From Rachycentron canadum (Eukaryota > Chordata > Actinopteri > Carangiformes > Rachycentridae): DNA of 64,000 bases. Below are positions 1 to 14,075 of the stretch, piece by piece. Below the pieces are notes generated by a model, which did not search any database, was not told where the DNA came from, and worked only from the letters and a program-made list of their open reading frames with translations. The first letter of the stretch is position 1, and each line of letters starts with the position of its first letter. The position numbers and the translations under genes are program-made. The stretch spans positions 7,096,882 to 7,160,881 of the forward strand of contig CM076650.1 of NCBI GenBank assembly GCA_038496675.1, given 5' to 3'.

Positions 1-466
1 CCCACCCCCACCCCCACCGCCCATCACTCTGCACTGAAAAGAGCACCCACAGAAACAGACTGCCACCTTCACGCTTTACAGCAGGGAGGTTAACTGTCAG
101 TTTCCTCCTGACTGCCATGCATTGCAGCTGGAGAGGTTCATTTCTCCTTATTTCAGACCAGTGTCTTGCTCTTTGACTCGGGCTGTTTTTTGGAGCAGTG
201 ACGTCTTTCAGTATTCCAACATGTCGGCCAGCAAGTGCTGCTCTTGACGGCTGTCATTCAAATTGCCGGTTGTTCAGTCAGCTTCCTGTCACATGTAACT
301 TATCAGCCTCTTGATAACTCGTATTAAACATTTCAACCATTAAATCTCCTTCCCTTAGTTTATATTGCCTCAAAAGTCTCCCACTTCCTGCAGTGGGAAG
401 AAGTGTGTGAGCTCTACAGATTCACCTGGTTGTCTGCATCAGTTGCTCACAAAACGTGATTCGATC

Positions 467-695
467 TAGGGCTGCACAATTAATTGAGATATAATCAAAA
501 TCGCAATATCCAAATTGCAGGAGCTGCTATTTTTTATTGATAAATGTAAATGTGTCATAACATTGTTAGCACCATAGGCATTGTGGCGCTACAGAGATGT
601 CCCCGTCACACGAATCAAACTCTCCAGACGTAAAGGAACATGATGATGATGATGATGATGATTTTTTTTTTTTTTTGCATATTGTGAAGCCCTAA
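467..695. mobile_element. hAT-like non-autonomous element (MITE)
   Basis: Terminal inverted repeats TAGGGCTGCACAAT (467-480) and, on the other strand, TTAGGGCTTCACAAT (695-681) bound a 229-bp AT-rich element with (ATG)7 and a T run inside. GGGCTGCACAATTAAT ends are typical of small hAT-type elements in fish. No clean 8-bp target duplication is visible. Confidence 0.6.
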
Positions 696-2399
696 TCTGA
701 CCTTCACCACAAGTGTTGTGGTTATTGGTTGAAATTGATTGTGTTAGTTTATTATTCACTTAGGTGAATATTTTACAACAAATGTATACAAGAGTGAAAG
801 AATTCAAAAGCTTCACTTCACTTAACTTTTGCCAGCATTGTGTATATATAAAACACTATTATTACTTCTAGCAATTTGGTCTAATTTCAGCACAATGCAT
901 GATCCTTTAAAGGCATCAGCCTACAGGCAGTCTGTGCTGACAGCTGTCTACCAACTCTTACTGCCTGTTGCAGTGATAAATGTTAAGTGTGAATTTCATG
1001 CCTCTTTCCTAAAATGGAAGGAGCAGGTTCGGATAATGCTTAAACAGTATGGAGAACGTGGGTGTTTCATTTCAGATTTTGAGCAGTTGCTCGACTGTAC
1101 AGTCATTTTGGGCCTTCAGCACCCACTAAACCCCTGTAAGAGTCTGAGGCTCTGTGTGAGACAGAATCCTGAAGAGTGCTGAAGGTTAGCAGCAGGTAGG
1201 GGAAGTCTGAATATGACAGCATTGACACTCTGTGGCCTTTTGTCCTGACTGCACTAATGAACTAGGCATTTCATCACCCACGTTCAAAAGTCAAGTCTAA
1301 CTGCATACCTTGTTAGGGGAAGTTACTGAGGTCAGGGTGATTGTGCAGAAAAAGCAAGTAAGGCCCTTTGGTACAGCAGAACGTATAATTAATGTATGAT
1401 AATGTGTGAAAAACCACCTCAGGAAAATGAATAAATTTCAATATGTCAAGAATATGTAAATTTTGATATAATTACACTCTACATATATAGAAGTAAAATG
1501 CATTATTCTTATATGAATTCAAATTATGAACGGCAACACACAGATTGGTAAAAGCTGTGCTATAAGACACAGGTTTTTTCCTGACCTTGAAATTTACTTT
1601 GTGGCTTTGGTGTTTTCACGCCCAGCGCTGAGCGCTAGACGGAAGAAGCACCATAAAGGGATGGCAGCTTCAAATACATCGAAGCAGCACAAGGCGAGGT
1701 GCTGGTATTTTACTGGGAAAATGGGCCTTTTACTGCTGAAAACCTCAGTTAGCTCTTAATTTGGTGCCAGCAGGCTCTAACTAAATGCTTGGCAAAAATA
1801 CACAGCAATTACAAAACAATGGTGAAAAGTGCAACTTTATCCCACACTCTCTAATCAAAGGACACTTTGGGAAACAACAAAAGTGCAACTTTAATGCAAC
1901 TACTACAACATGCTTTAGTGAATATTGACAACTTTGGAAAGTGCCACACAGAAGTCCAGTGGCATTACACCTGGTAATGTGTCGTGTATAAGCACCAAGT
2001 TACTAATAAGCACAAAAATGTTTGTATTTCAGAGCACATAAGGTCCCTAGCTGGAATCAGACCTGCAACACTCCTGTCACTGTATATGGCATGTGTTATA
2101 CAGTAACTACCAGGACAGATGGGTAGCCCCTTATTGTACTAATTTCACTGTAGCTGACAGATTTCACATGATAGTTTTTATGTATATCACTGTTACAAAT
2201 TGTCAATACTGAAAAAAAAAAAAAAAAAACAGCTCAGTGTAAAAATAAATCTAAGAAAATTTGACTTAAAATATCGCCTCAAATATAAATTTAACTATGT
2301 TATTTGTGATGCTACATATATCCACCAGGACAATGCGACTGTAATTACGAATCACCACATCCAACCATTTGACTTTTATCCCACTGTGCCAAAGCCACA

Positions 2400-2480
2400 G
2401 TTCCTCAAACGGCCACTTGAGGCCCCATGGACTCCCATGTTAAATTGCCTACAAAAACGGTTTCGGTCTATTTCATCTTT
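2400..2480. repeat. fragment of a dispersed teleost repeat
   Basis: The string ACGGCCACTTGAGG followed by GACTCCCATGTTAAA resembles a fish interspersed repeat that I know from memory. No ends are visible; the neighbouring 2580-2740 block (including CCAAGATGGCGAC) may belong to the same or another insertion. Confidence 0.4.
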
Positions 2481-5400
2481 CATGACAACTGTATGGGGGG
2501 TGATTTATTACATAACACATGCATTTAAATTCCATTAAAGTTTAAAGTTCTGCATAAGTGAGGATGTGCAGCTCTGAATGATATGTGGGTGGGGTATGCG
2601 TACCACAAATTAGAATGGGGTACGCATTGCTGCACCTTTTTGACTTTTTTTTTTTGGATTAGCCGGAAGTCAGATGGAGACAGGCGCTGCCAAGATGGCG
2701 ACAGAGGGGCAGCTCACTCCGAACCTCAAAAAAAATTAAAAAAATCACTCTTCAAGTACGTGTGGCTGATGTCCATCATCAATGCATACAGTCCCTGGAT
2801 GCAACGCTGGGCTCATACTTGGGTGCATATTCCGTGACCTTGCCCACATGACCTTGTGTTTGAAATTGCCTTTGTGCCTTTAAAACAGAGGCCTTACTTC
2901 TGAAGGCATTACTTCTCTGCACTTATTCTTTTCTTCCAAAAAAAACATACTTTTGCAGATTTTCCTTTTCTCATTACCGCTGTAATGCTAAAACATGATT
3001 CAGCAATCAGTAACTGTGCTGACAAATTTAAAGGCCTTGAATAAAGATGAGCCCTTCATGAATGAAAGGATGTGTATGATGTGTGTGTGTCTACTTTGTG
3101 TGTGAGTGTGACTCTGTGTTGGGGGTATTTAGCAGAGTCTTGTGGAATTCACTCAAAATATCTCCCAGCTAAAAAAAAAAAAAAAAAAAAAAAATCGGAT
3201 TATCAAGGCAATCCGTCCGGCAGAAATAGGTTCGCAGCTCCCGGGTGTGCACACAGAAATGTGACAAAACGCACACAAAACAACTGTGTCTGTGAAACTT
3301 TACTTGAACTGTATTAATAATAATCCAGAGAAAAAGAAAAGCAGAGCGAGCAAGAGAGGTAAGGCAAAATGGAGAAGAGCTAAAACAGAGTGAGTAAGAG
3401 AAAGAGATGTAGGCAGCCCCATGAAGAAGCAGAGTGATTATGTCTCTGGGTCACTATTGGATTTACGGATATTGTGTTTATGAATGAAGCCAGCGACAGG
3501 CGTGGATGATGAGACTCGGCAGGTTTAATCTCTTCACTTCTCTTACAGAACCTATTTCAAGAGTCTGGGATGAGTAGAGAAACACACAGAGCATACAGTA
3601 CATTAATAATAAAAAAACAGGGGTCTCCTCTGTTGCTGTACAGAGAATCTGTTTTCAGCTGCTGATCGAACAGCACTTTTGATATGGACCTATATGCAGA
3701 AGTGGCTTATTCCTACCCCGGTGTGGCAAAAGGAAGTAGAGGATTTGCAAACTGACCTCAAGTGACCTCTCCACTAGGGAAGTGTACCGAGGAGAAACAG
3801 CCGAGTGGAAAGCAGCGTTATGAACTGTCAGCCTGATTCTAGTTTGCACCAAGCACCAGGGCTGTTTTCAGAAAGCAGCTGGCCCCAAGTAGCCTGAAGA
3901 ATATTTAAATGTCAAAATCAAGTGTTAATAACCACAGTTAACACCAAGACACACACACACACACACAAACAATGCCAGTTCAACATAAAAAAAAAAAAAT
4001 CCTTCCAAATGACTGTGACAGCACAAGGTTTCTTTTTCCGTTTTAATCAAGAGGTAATTTTCTGACTCATGACGTCCAAGAATGTTTGTCACTGTGTGGC
4101 TCCTGTGTGATTCACTTATCAGACCGAGAAAGTTTTCCCAATGGGCAGGAGATTCCTTTCGAAATGCTCTGGGATTAGCACACAATGTCCTTTATCCAGC
4201 ACATTTTTCTTTAAAACAGTGGTACATTTTCTGTTTCTAATGAGACAGGAACTTTGCTAACAGCAACACATTTCAGATTTCAAGTAACAATTAAGTCTTT
4301 ACTTGAGGGAAGATAAACAAGCCCCTGTTCTGCTTGATGCTGTTTTGATGCCCTGTGGGTTTTTTAGCACCGGGGAGACAAATTGAGTCAGATTTTAGCA
4401 GCATCTCAAACCCAGTGTGATTTATCAGCTAAGCCGCCAACCTCGTCAAACTTCAAAATAATGTAAGAAAACCTCAATCTCAAATTGCTCGGCTCCTTTC
4501 TCACAGCCACCACTTGCAATTTTGAGGATCATGTGTTGTGAAAATACCTGTCCGCCACACTTACTCTCTCTGGTCAGGGAGCAGAGATGACAAAACACCA
4601 CGGGTGGTGTCACAGTGGATGTCAGCCAGGCCCCCACAGCTGGTGGCCTGACAAAGCCTGACAGGACCAGTCACGTCTTCCAGATAAAGCCCCCTAGACA
4701 AGTTGTCCAATGTCATGTTGTCAATCTGATTACACAGTCTTCATGTGTCATGGACTAGTGGCAAAACGGGGATTTAAAAAATTAACCTGTTTGTCAGACC
4801 AGGCATGAAATTGAACAATATTCGCATCTCTAATGTCTGTGTTTAACACCAGTATTGTCATCTTTAGTCACAGATGTACAAACGTTTATCTGTCCATCAC
4901 ACTTGATGAACATCAGGTCATTGTGTGGGGGGTTACTGTACTTTAGATCCCCCGAGGAGCTGTGGGCTGGGTGAACCATGTGGCCACAGCTCTTGTAGCT
5001 GCTGGTGCTGCTAAGATTTACAGTACTCCAGCTGCTCCCCAATGAGCCACACTCTGTGTGTGGTTCAGCAACAGCATCTGTTAGAAACTAGAGAAAATCT
5101 CTGCATCATCTGCACAGTTTTACGCACTGTAGCATATTCTTTGTCTTCCTTTTACCATTCAAGATTACAACTAGAGGACAGAAGTAGTAGGACGATACCA
5201 GCACAGACCCTTATCAGTCTAGGTGCTGTTTGAATGAGCGTGTTTCTGCTGAGTTAAAGCTCTGTCAAATTGTCATTAATGTGGCAGGTGCAGGGTATTT
5301 TGCTGCTGCTGGTATCCACGGTGTCTTTCACCCCTTTGACACCGGGGTCATGTGACCGACGTATGTTTCAGCCATGTCTGAGGCAGCTGTTGTGGATTCA

Positions 5401-5640
5401 TCTGAGGGCATCCCTGTTGACAGAAACTGAAAAACTTCAACAGGTAATTTTCCTGCTTTTGTGCACTTACAGAGGTTGTGATATATATAGAACAAATGAG
5501 CTGTTTTCTTTGCTGTCCTTTCCTGTGCACTAAATTGATGGGCATCTCTCTGGACAGACTCAGTGTACATGTTGCAGGTGGGCTTGGTTATTCTTTACAG
5601 TTCACTGATTCAATCTGCACTTATAGAGAGCAGCTCCCAT

Positions 5641-5900
5641 TAGAGCTGAAATGATTAGTCAACTAATCCCTGAGTAATTTTTCAGTTGGGAATGGGAAAT
5701 AGTCCAGATTCTTAAATGCTGATATTTTCTGGTGATCTTAGTCTTAAATGATAATAAGATGAATATCTTTAGATTGTAACAAGACATTTTAAGAATTCTC
5801 AATATGTGATTGGCATATATTGACTACATGCTCACTTAACAATTAATGGATAAACTAATAGGTGGATTAGTGGAAATTTATGCAGCTGCAGCCAGAGCTA
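5641..5900. mobile_element. hAT-like MITE with TAGAGCTG ends
   Basis: Begins TAGAGCTGAAATGATTAGTC and ends GCAGCCAGAGCTA, imperfect inverted ends around a 260-bp AT-rich core with repeated ATTAGT/ACTAAT motifs. Same general family as the copies in the fat1 introns. Confidence 0.55.
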
Positions 5901-6953
5901 TTTTTGTAGTAAGAAAAAAAATGCTGTAGGTAAAAACTACCTCGATTTTCAGCTATGTTTGACACAATAAAACAGAGAAAATCTCATTTATCTTGCCATG
6001 CAACCTGGATGTTTGCCGTTTTCTCACAAGTCAGACGCTAGTATTTAGGGCTTTCCTTTTTAAACAGAATAACATTACAACAATAAACTGGTCTACTCTT
6101 GTTCTAGTGAGTGAACAAGGAACCTTAGCTTGTCACTTGAATGATCACAGCATTAATTTAGAAAATGGTTTAGGATTATCTTAAGCGGATTGTGTTTAAA
6201 TTAACAAATTTCATGTCAGGTCTAATTTGTCCAAACTTGAAAGTTAACAGCCCGGCTTGTGTTAGCTACTTATTATGATGCATTATGATGACACAGGTAC
6301 AGAGGGACATGAATAACCCTATATTCTAATACCATGCCGCAGCACATGTTTATGGTCATGTTAGAAATACTTCCACCACCATCAGACATTATTTTCACAC
6401 AATGATCACATTCACCTGTATCACCTCTGTGTTTAGTGAAGCTTAGCTTAGCTTCCAAAACATGCTTTTCTTTACAAATCCCATAGTACACTATTTCAAA
6501 ACCAACTAGCAATCAAAGTGACAATCAAACTGAAAAAAATGACCTTTACACATAGCATAAACACACAGAAATGCACACAATATTCCAATCACCAAAATAA
6601 AGGGTGGTTCAATATGAATTACTTTATTTCCTGTGCGAAAATCCTTTCAAACAGGAAGAACAAAATGGAAACGCAGCATGTTCAGACACAATTTAGACAA
6701 ATTGTCTGCTGAAAAGCGATTTTCAGGGCGGTTCTTGTCCCACATGTTCCTTTTAACCCCCTTTCATCCTGCATCACTGTTCCACAGGTGATTCCAGTAG
6801 TAGAGTAGCTGGCTGAAAGGCAGACCAGTGCAGAGCGTGGCAGGGGGTTGATTGGTTGACCCAGATAAGGAGAGACAGACTTAAAGTTCAACCAGGACAC
6901 ACAGGATAGATTTTACAGTGTTGTGCTGACTCTCTTTCTGTATCTTGCTCAAA

Positions 6954-6988
<35 letters not shown>

Positions 6989-8908
6989 CACTGATTTTGC
7001 TCTACCTGTCTCCTTTAAAAACCCACACTGATCCCAGTGCTGTGACAAGTTAATCTACAGTTCATACAGCAACGCACCTCAAATTTGCAGCGTTGATAAT
7101 TTGCCTGCTATAGTCATGGTTATTGTTTGCCTAATGTGCGCTTCCACTGATTCAATCTTCAGCTCATCCGGGAACAGAAACAATATGGAAACCATATCTG
7201 TGTCTGTATTTCCAGATATTGCTTCATTACCCAAAGACAAGTCAAGGATTGGCGAGAAAGGCAACATAAGTCATGTCAGTTACGTAAGAGCTGACAAACC
7301 CAGCTCTGCAGACAGAGGGCTACTGTATAGATGAACGGAGGTACTGTCTGCAGATGGTCACATGGAGAGTGTTTAAACATCCAATTCTGCTCCCAGTTGT
7401 ACTGTAGCTCCAGCAGATTAATGGATGACAAAGAGCCTCCAGGTTTTAGAATATGAATTCAAAGTGAAGGTCTGACACTCTCACCGTACAATATATCTGA
7501 TATAATGTTTAGTGCCCACCGGACCTGAATTCCAATGCCAAGACCGTGAAATAACAACAATAAGCAAAGTAGAGGAGGCATATACCAGATTTCATTTTGT
7601 CATGATTTGCTGATTAACCTTTTTTCACCACCAAACATGAAACAATCCCTAAATATACAAGCTTCTAACAGAAACTGTGTCAAAACTGGAGCTAGTTCCT
7701 CGAATATACAGACAGTTAAGAATATTGCGTTGCCATAGTGATAGAGACGGCAAAATCGGTAAATATGGTCTTGGTTATACCAGGAAGCGGTACGGCAAAT
7801 TCATACGTATTCAACGTATCAAAATGATTTGATATGATGCCATCACTGTCTTGCACTGGCCATTACTGGTACTGTATCGAAAAGGCCACATCACCACAAT
7901 CTGCCATCCGCCAAAGACGTGAGTAAAAAACTGCAAACAAGGTGGATTATTACCCTTTGCATTTTGGATTTTTATTCAATGTAGATTAATGTATGCAAAA
8001 GTTTCTCAGAGCTCATTGTGTGTGTGCAGCTTTCCAATGCAAGGTCTATGGGACCGTGAGGGGAGGCTAGCAAGAGAAAGACTAATGCAGCGAAGCCAAG
8101 CTGGAAATACAACAAGAATCCTTTTTTGGCTTTATGTGCTTAGCGATCAATTTTCATTCAAATGAAATGTGCATTATCTTGGCCTCTGATAGATTGTGTA
8201 ACACTTCATGGTTACTCAAAGGGTTTATTGGTAAACGTCAACAAAAATTTTTTAAATAAATAAAACCACAAAAAATATTGCCACAGTAACACTGGCACAC
8301 AGCCTCCTCCGTGCACTCACAATTTACCTAGACACACACACACACACACACACCAACCAATTACAGGGTGGCTTGGATTCCCATTTGCAATTACCAAGCA
8401 GCTTGATCTTGTCAGAAGATTGATCCCATTTATGTCATTTAGGTCCCTGGAAAGCAAGTATTTAATGGGGAGTCACTGCCACTCATTATGAAATGAGCAC
8501 ATTCATCATGCTTCAAGGTCACTGAAGTTATTGTACAATAAAAACCAAACCTTCAGTAAAACCAGAATGTTCCAATTAAAAATGACTATTTTGAAGACAT
8601 CAATTATGCACACATTATTCATGTTCTGTCTTCTATATTTCAATGGTGTTTTTACTCGTGTTAATCTAAATACTGTACATTTCCTATAATTGACCTTCAG
8701 AAGCTGCCAAATTAATACAAACCTCTAGCTATTTAATGCTTTCAGTCCTTTCATCCATAGCCAAGTTTTGCATTGCATATTACACTTCAACTAGAATTAG
8801 GCCTTGCTGTTTTACGCATCCACTAAAGAGCCAAGTTGGGGTTTATATCCATGACTGTCCAAAATGATATCATAATATACATTGAATAATGACAAATGAA
8901 CAATGAAG

Positions 8909-9020
8909 AAATTATTTTTATTTATATAGCACTGCATCATAACAAAGTTACCTCAAGGCACTTTAAATATAGAGCAGGTCTAGACCAAATTCTTTATAAA
9001 GTTATTTAAAGGGACTCAAC
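8909..9020. repeat. dispersed fish repeat with TTTATATAGCACTG motif
   Basis: ATTTATATAGCACTGCATCA, CTCAAGGCACTTTAAA and a nearby CAGGTCTAGACC match, from memory, a frequent interspersed sequence of teleost genomes. No coding capacity. Confidence 0.5.
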
Positions 9021-9369
9021 AAATCCCACAATTATATATATGTAGGGATGGGGATTTTGACTTTGTTATTCTTGCCGTATTGCCGTGTGTTAGTTCATAT
9101 TATTCCTTGCATGTGTTCACATGCATGGTAGAAAAAGCTGATTCTGATAGCAAGCAAATTCGAAGCCATGACAGTGGGCAGCGCTTCAAAAATGAACGCA
9201 AAGAAGCTATAAATTCTAAAACGTTGATGCTTCACACGTCCTCAACCAACCAGTACGAGAGCTCTATACAATCACCGTGGTTTCAAAGTGGGCATCAAGG
9301 TTAATGTCACCAATTTCATATCCAGCCAAATGTGAAATATGGTCACAATCTCCACTTCTGTTCCTGATT

Positions 9370-9710
9370 TTCGGTACTGAATAATGACCAGACGACAGTC
9401 CTTTCAACGTTCAACGTGATGTCACAGTAAAATTGACCTTTGCACTTTTCAGATATAAAATACCATCACTTCAATATTTTGTCCTGTTAGACCTTTGTGA
9501 GAAATTGTGTGATAATTAGCTTAAGATTCCCTTGGTTAAGTCTAAAAATGTTTCCTGAGGTCACAGTGACCATGACCTTTAATCTTTCATCAATTTCTAA
9601 TCAGTTCGCCCTTTGGTTGACAAGTGATCGTGACAATTTTGAAGAATTTCTGTCAAGGAGTTTCAGAGGTAACGTGTGCATGAGAATGGGACGGATGGAT
9701 AAAAAAGTGT
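9370..9710. repeat. dispersed fish repeat (GTGACCATGACCTTTAA type)
   Basis: Contains CACAGTGACCATGACCTTTA, TTCTAATCAGTTCGCCCTTTG, TTTTGAAGAATTTCTGTCAAG and GAGAATGGGACGGATGG in the order known from a very common teleost interspersed repeat. Open frame 9497-9715 is this repeat and not a gene. Confidence 0.6.
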
Positions 9711-10627
9711 ATTAAACAAGGGGACCTTCTTCTGTTATGTATTACACTTTTTAAGCAACCATAGACTAAATGTGAGGAGGCATTTTGGCTGATTTGAAAT
9801 AAAATGAAAAAGAAACTATGAAGAAAGGGGGAGTCTACCTGAGCTGCTTTGTGAAACAGTAATTACAGTTAAATTAACTACTGGTGAGAGACAGGAAGTA
9901 AACCTGTGCTAATAGCAAAGCATAAGTATTTGTACAGCATCTGTACATCCATCAACCTCTCCGACCTGTACGCCATTATTGCTCACTGTGATGTCTGAAC
10001 CTCACACGATTGACTGATCTTACACTGAACGTGGCCAGGATGAAAGTGAAGTTGTGAATAATTTCTTTACCGGGTTTGTTTTGTAATTCATTCACTCCAA
10101 GGTTGAAATGTGAAAACATCATCCTAATGCGTTCCAGATGTTTTATGTGCTTGGCAACTGTATAGGTTATATTGGTGACTGTCCGGTTCGTGGATAGTTC
10201 ATGGCTTCAATCCAATCTGTTACTATTATGTTGTCTTTAGATTTGCCAGCCATTGCCTCCGCCTCTCTCTGAAGGAAAACTATAATTTACCCCTCAGTCA
10301 ACAGGAGATCCTCCCCTTGGTTTCAGGTGTTTTTTGTGCTCATTTCTATCCAGTGTTTGTTTTACTTTTCTGTGACACCACACAAAGGAAAACATCAATG
10401 GAGGGTAGCTACATGTGGGCTGGGACATACAACCATATGTAATTTCCGCCCCTGAAATGTCATTGACATACAGTACAAGACGCCGCAGTAGTAAATATTT
10501 ATGCCTGGAGCTGAAGTTATTTTCAATGAACTATTAATATACTTTATGTTTACGTTGTGGAGGCAGCTTCATACATGGTGCAAGTTCGGAGCTTATCACA
10601 CTGCACAGCTGATGTCGGGTGTGTATC

Positions 10628-10665
<38 letters not shown>

Positions 10666-13229
10666 GTTTGCTCCACTCTCTCATAACAGCTGCTGTGCAA
10701 CTTCAGGATACACATTGGTGTTAGAAACCATGAATCCAGTGTTTTCACCAACACCTCATTCACACCTCAAAAACATCCGGCGTGAACTGCCACCGTTTCT
10801 CCACAAACAGCAGATGATATGATGAGTCAAGGCCTTTCACTTTGGCTCTTGTACCTCTAAGATGCAATAACTTGGGGCGCTCTGTTGTGAGTGTGTGCCA
10901 AATGGGCATACTGAACCCTGAGCAGGCGCCTGCAAGTTTTGATTCCCAACCAGACCATTAGCTGCATGTGAATTGTCCACAATTAGCGTTTCCCTCCACT
11001 GTACCGGTCAAGATAGGCAAAAAACAATGCAATAATAATAATAATAATAATGCACTATATTTGTGAAAGGTGTCACTTGTAGTTGCAAACCCACAGATAA
11101 TTATCACTGGATTACAACTCTGTATAACTCTACCTCATCTAAGTATTTTATCATCTTTTAGTTCATGGCTTTTTCAGCAAAAAACATACAGACACAGTTG
11201 GTGGAGACCCAAACAGAGTTGTAAGTTGAAGACACTCCTCCAAATGAATTCTAATGTTGTTTCATGTTTTGCTGGATGTTAAAATAGACTTGCTAACACA
11301 GCACAGTGGTAATAATATGTGATAATACCAACAGGTGATGATGTCTGAATTTACATGTTTCATTGTTGTTTCATTTTCAGGAGTTGAAAGAGGATATTCC
11401 AACTATTGATCTGCATAGTTTTTTAGATACTACAGATTCTATACTATCTGTCAATTTTAATAGATAAAACATTCAGTTGTGTCCATCTTTTTCTCCTGCC
11501 TCTTAAACTTTCATCTCCATTTTTTCACTACTTAGCATGAAAAGGGAAGAGTATACTGACAATCTTCCACTGACCTGTCAGTGACACTGCCTATATCAAC
11601 AGTACTGGTTAGCTGCACGAACTGCATGTTCACAGAGAAAGTGGCAATCAAATTCTGTGGTATATACAGTATCTCTACCATTGTGCTGGTTATGAAAATA
11701 ATCTGCAACAGACAGAGATGTATGACACTTTTAGGTGATGAATCAGTAATGCAACAAGTTATGTAACTATCCTAAAGTGAACAATCCTTTGTATATTTTG
11801 ATATATTATTGCTATTCCCATGGAAATGGAGGTCAAACCAGAGCTTTAGCATCTGTTGAGCTTTATTATATATGATTAGTTTGCGCAGTAGTTATTTCCA
11901 TCATCCCATCTGACCCCAATTGACCTGACAGAGCTCAATGTAATCTCCTTATACCATAGCTGGGATTCGTTCTGCATTTTTATGTCATGTCATGTTTTTA
12001 CTGTGTTTTCAGACTTGCATACCATAAATTTGAGGGCTTTGAGCAGATGAGCCGTATTTTATTGCTGTGGTTAACGGCTTATCTTAACATTTTTTTTTTT
12101 TTATGAGTGTCACTCTGAGCATAAGCTGTGGACACAGCCTCCAGTTTCCTATTTACTGCATGTAACAGCACCACTTCAAAGTCACACACAGAGCAGTCAG
12201 AATGTCATATTCTCACTAATCCCTATTTCAAAAAGCCACTATCTTTTTTTGCATCACCACTATTTTCCACATTCATGTGTCTCTCAACCTCGCATCAATT
12301 CCTGTGCACCCTTTCCCATCATAATAATGATGACAAAATCAAAAGTTCACTTAAACAGTGAAGTGTGTGTGTACAGTGGCACAAGCATATGCACACAGAA
12401 ACTGTATCTGCATGTGGAAAGACGTTTCATGGACTCTTAGTAAATACACAGAAAAATAAGCATCATTTGTAAACACACACACAGCAGCTGGGAGACGCAC
12501 ATCAATCACCACCCACGCTTGTCATGCAAAGTCTCTCTATTCCAGTTTGTGTCTCACAGACTCACAAATGGCAAAAAAAAATTTCTGCAACAATGACATC
12601 AACAAACTGGTTATAAAAAGGAGGACCTATACCCAACTAATATTATCTTGTACAATATTTATGTTGTCAGACCGTGTGGAACAAATAGACCCTGATGTGT
12701 CTGTATTTAGCTTCTATTTGTTGTCATATGTAGGGGGAGCTCAAGCTTAAGGATTTATGGAAATAAGAAAACAAACCAAATTCAGTATTTCAATATTTTT
12801 TGGATATAACAAAAAATTGTGCAGTCTATACAATGTCAAAAAACAGTCCACAGAGACGTCTTAAACTTTTGCTTTGGCTGATTAACAGTCCAAACGCCAG
12901 CTCCTCATTAAATAAACCATAAAAAAGGAAAGCTGCACTATTCAACACTTTACATTAACTAGGGATCAACTGATTACATGTAATGTGAAAGCTCCCCACA
13001 AGTCCATAAAGAGTTTTAGTATCTTTAAATTAAAACATCCATTTACAGCCAAGATGCGTGTATGACAAGACACACCCAAACAAAGGGCCCTGACGCATTT
13101 ATTCCTCAGCCCCTAATCCTAACCTTAACCCCCAGCTCTGTATGTTCACCCTCAAAAGTTCACCCACTGTGAACCTAAACCCACTTCCAACTCTGATCCT
13201 AACTCTTGGTCCTAATCAGGACACAGACA

Positions 13230-13230
<1 letters not shown>

Positions 13231-13312
<82 letters not shown>
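13231..13312. repeat. (AC)41 microsatellite
   Basis: Uninterrupted AC dinucleotide run of about 82 bp, one of the longest perfect tracts in the window. It gives a spurious Thr-His reading frame. Confidence 0.98.
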
Positions 13313-13315
<3 letters not shown>

Positions 13316-13773
13316 GACCTGGCCTAAAATTACAGCACAGGACAGTAATTTGGACTCCTGACAGGATGATTTAACTCATGTGAAATTAATGGATACAGAT
13401 GATAAATGAATGATCAATTACTCATCTCAGATCTGATGATATCGTATTTAAGGCTCTGCACTGAATAACTGACAGCATCTGCTGCTGCCTTTCTGAAACC
13501 TAATTGAATTACAAAGGAATGGGAGGACAGATTCGCATACTCTGCTTTCATTACAATTTCATGCACAGCTCTCCAAACATTTTTCACCCTCAGCAGAAAA
13601 GCTGCTCGCATCCTCCGGCAACATCATCACCCCAACCCTGTGGGTGCATCACCAGCTATAAATCTCTCCACACCAGTTCATGTAACTTTTCCATCCTAAG
13701 AGAACATCTGTTCTGATGTAACCGTTTGATGTAACTGAAGTCTCCACTTTGGTTACATCAAATCTAGTCCAGA

Positions 13774-13776
<3 letters not shown>

Positions 13777-13803
<27 letters not shown>
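13777..13803. repeat. poly(T) run of 27
   Basis: 27 consecutive T, about 170 bp before the SINE-like block; it could be a reversed poly(A) tail of a separate insertion, but no matching body was identified. Confidence 0.9.
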
Positions 13804-13805
<2 letters not shown>

Positions 13806-13969
13806 TCATAACCTTGACCCCAAAGTACAAATGCCTCCAGTACATCCATAGCAAACAACAAGGAGCTGGAACATATTACAAGGTTGTAATAAACGTGCCA
13901 CATGCTATTCCATCTACATTAACTATGGACATGAAAAGGACTTGGTCAATCACGATCCCTTATCTACTC

Positions 13970-14075
13970 TTCTTGTGGCTTCAATGCCAGGCCTCGTCCC
14001 TACTACTACAGCGGCCTGGGTTCTAGTCCGACCTGTGGTCCTTTGCTACATGTTATCCTCTCTCTCAAATAATAA
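13970..14075 (+). mobile_element. tRNA-derived SINE fragment
   Basis: GGCCTGGGTTCTAGTCCGAC (14014-14033) contains a near-perfect RNA polymerase III B box (GGTTCTAGTCC). It is followed by CTGTGGTCCTTTGCTACATG and ATCCTCTCTCTC, the usual order in a widespread fish SINE. No clear A box or poly(A) tail was found, so the copy looks old or partial. Confidence 0.6.

Noticed and set aside
9497..9715. Short open frame on the plus strand
   Set aside because: Falls inside a common interspersed repeat.
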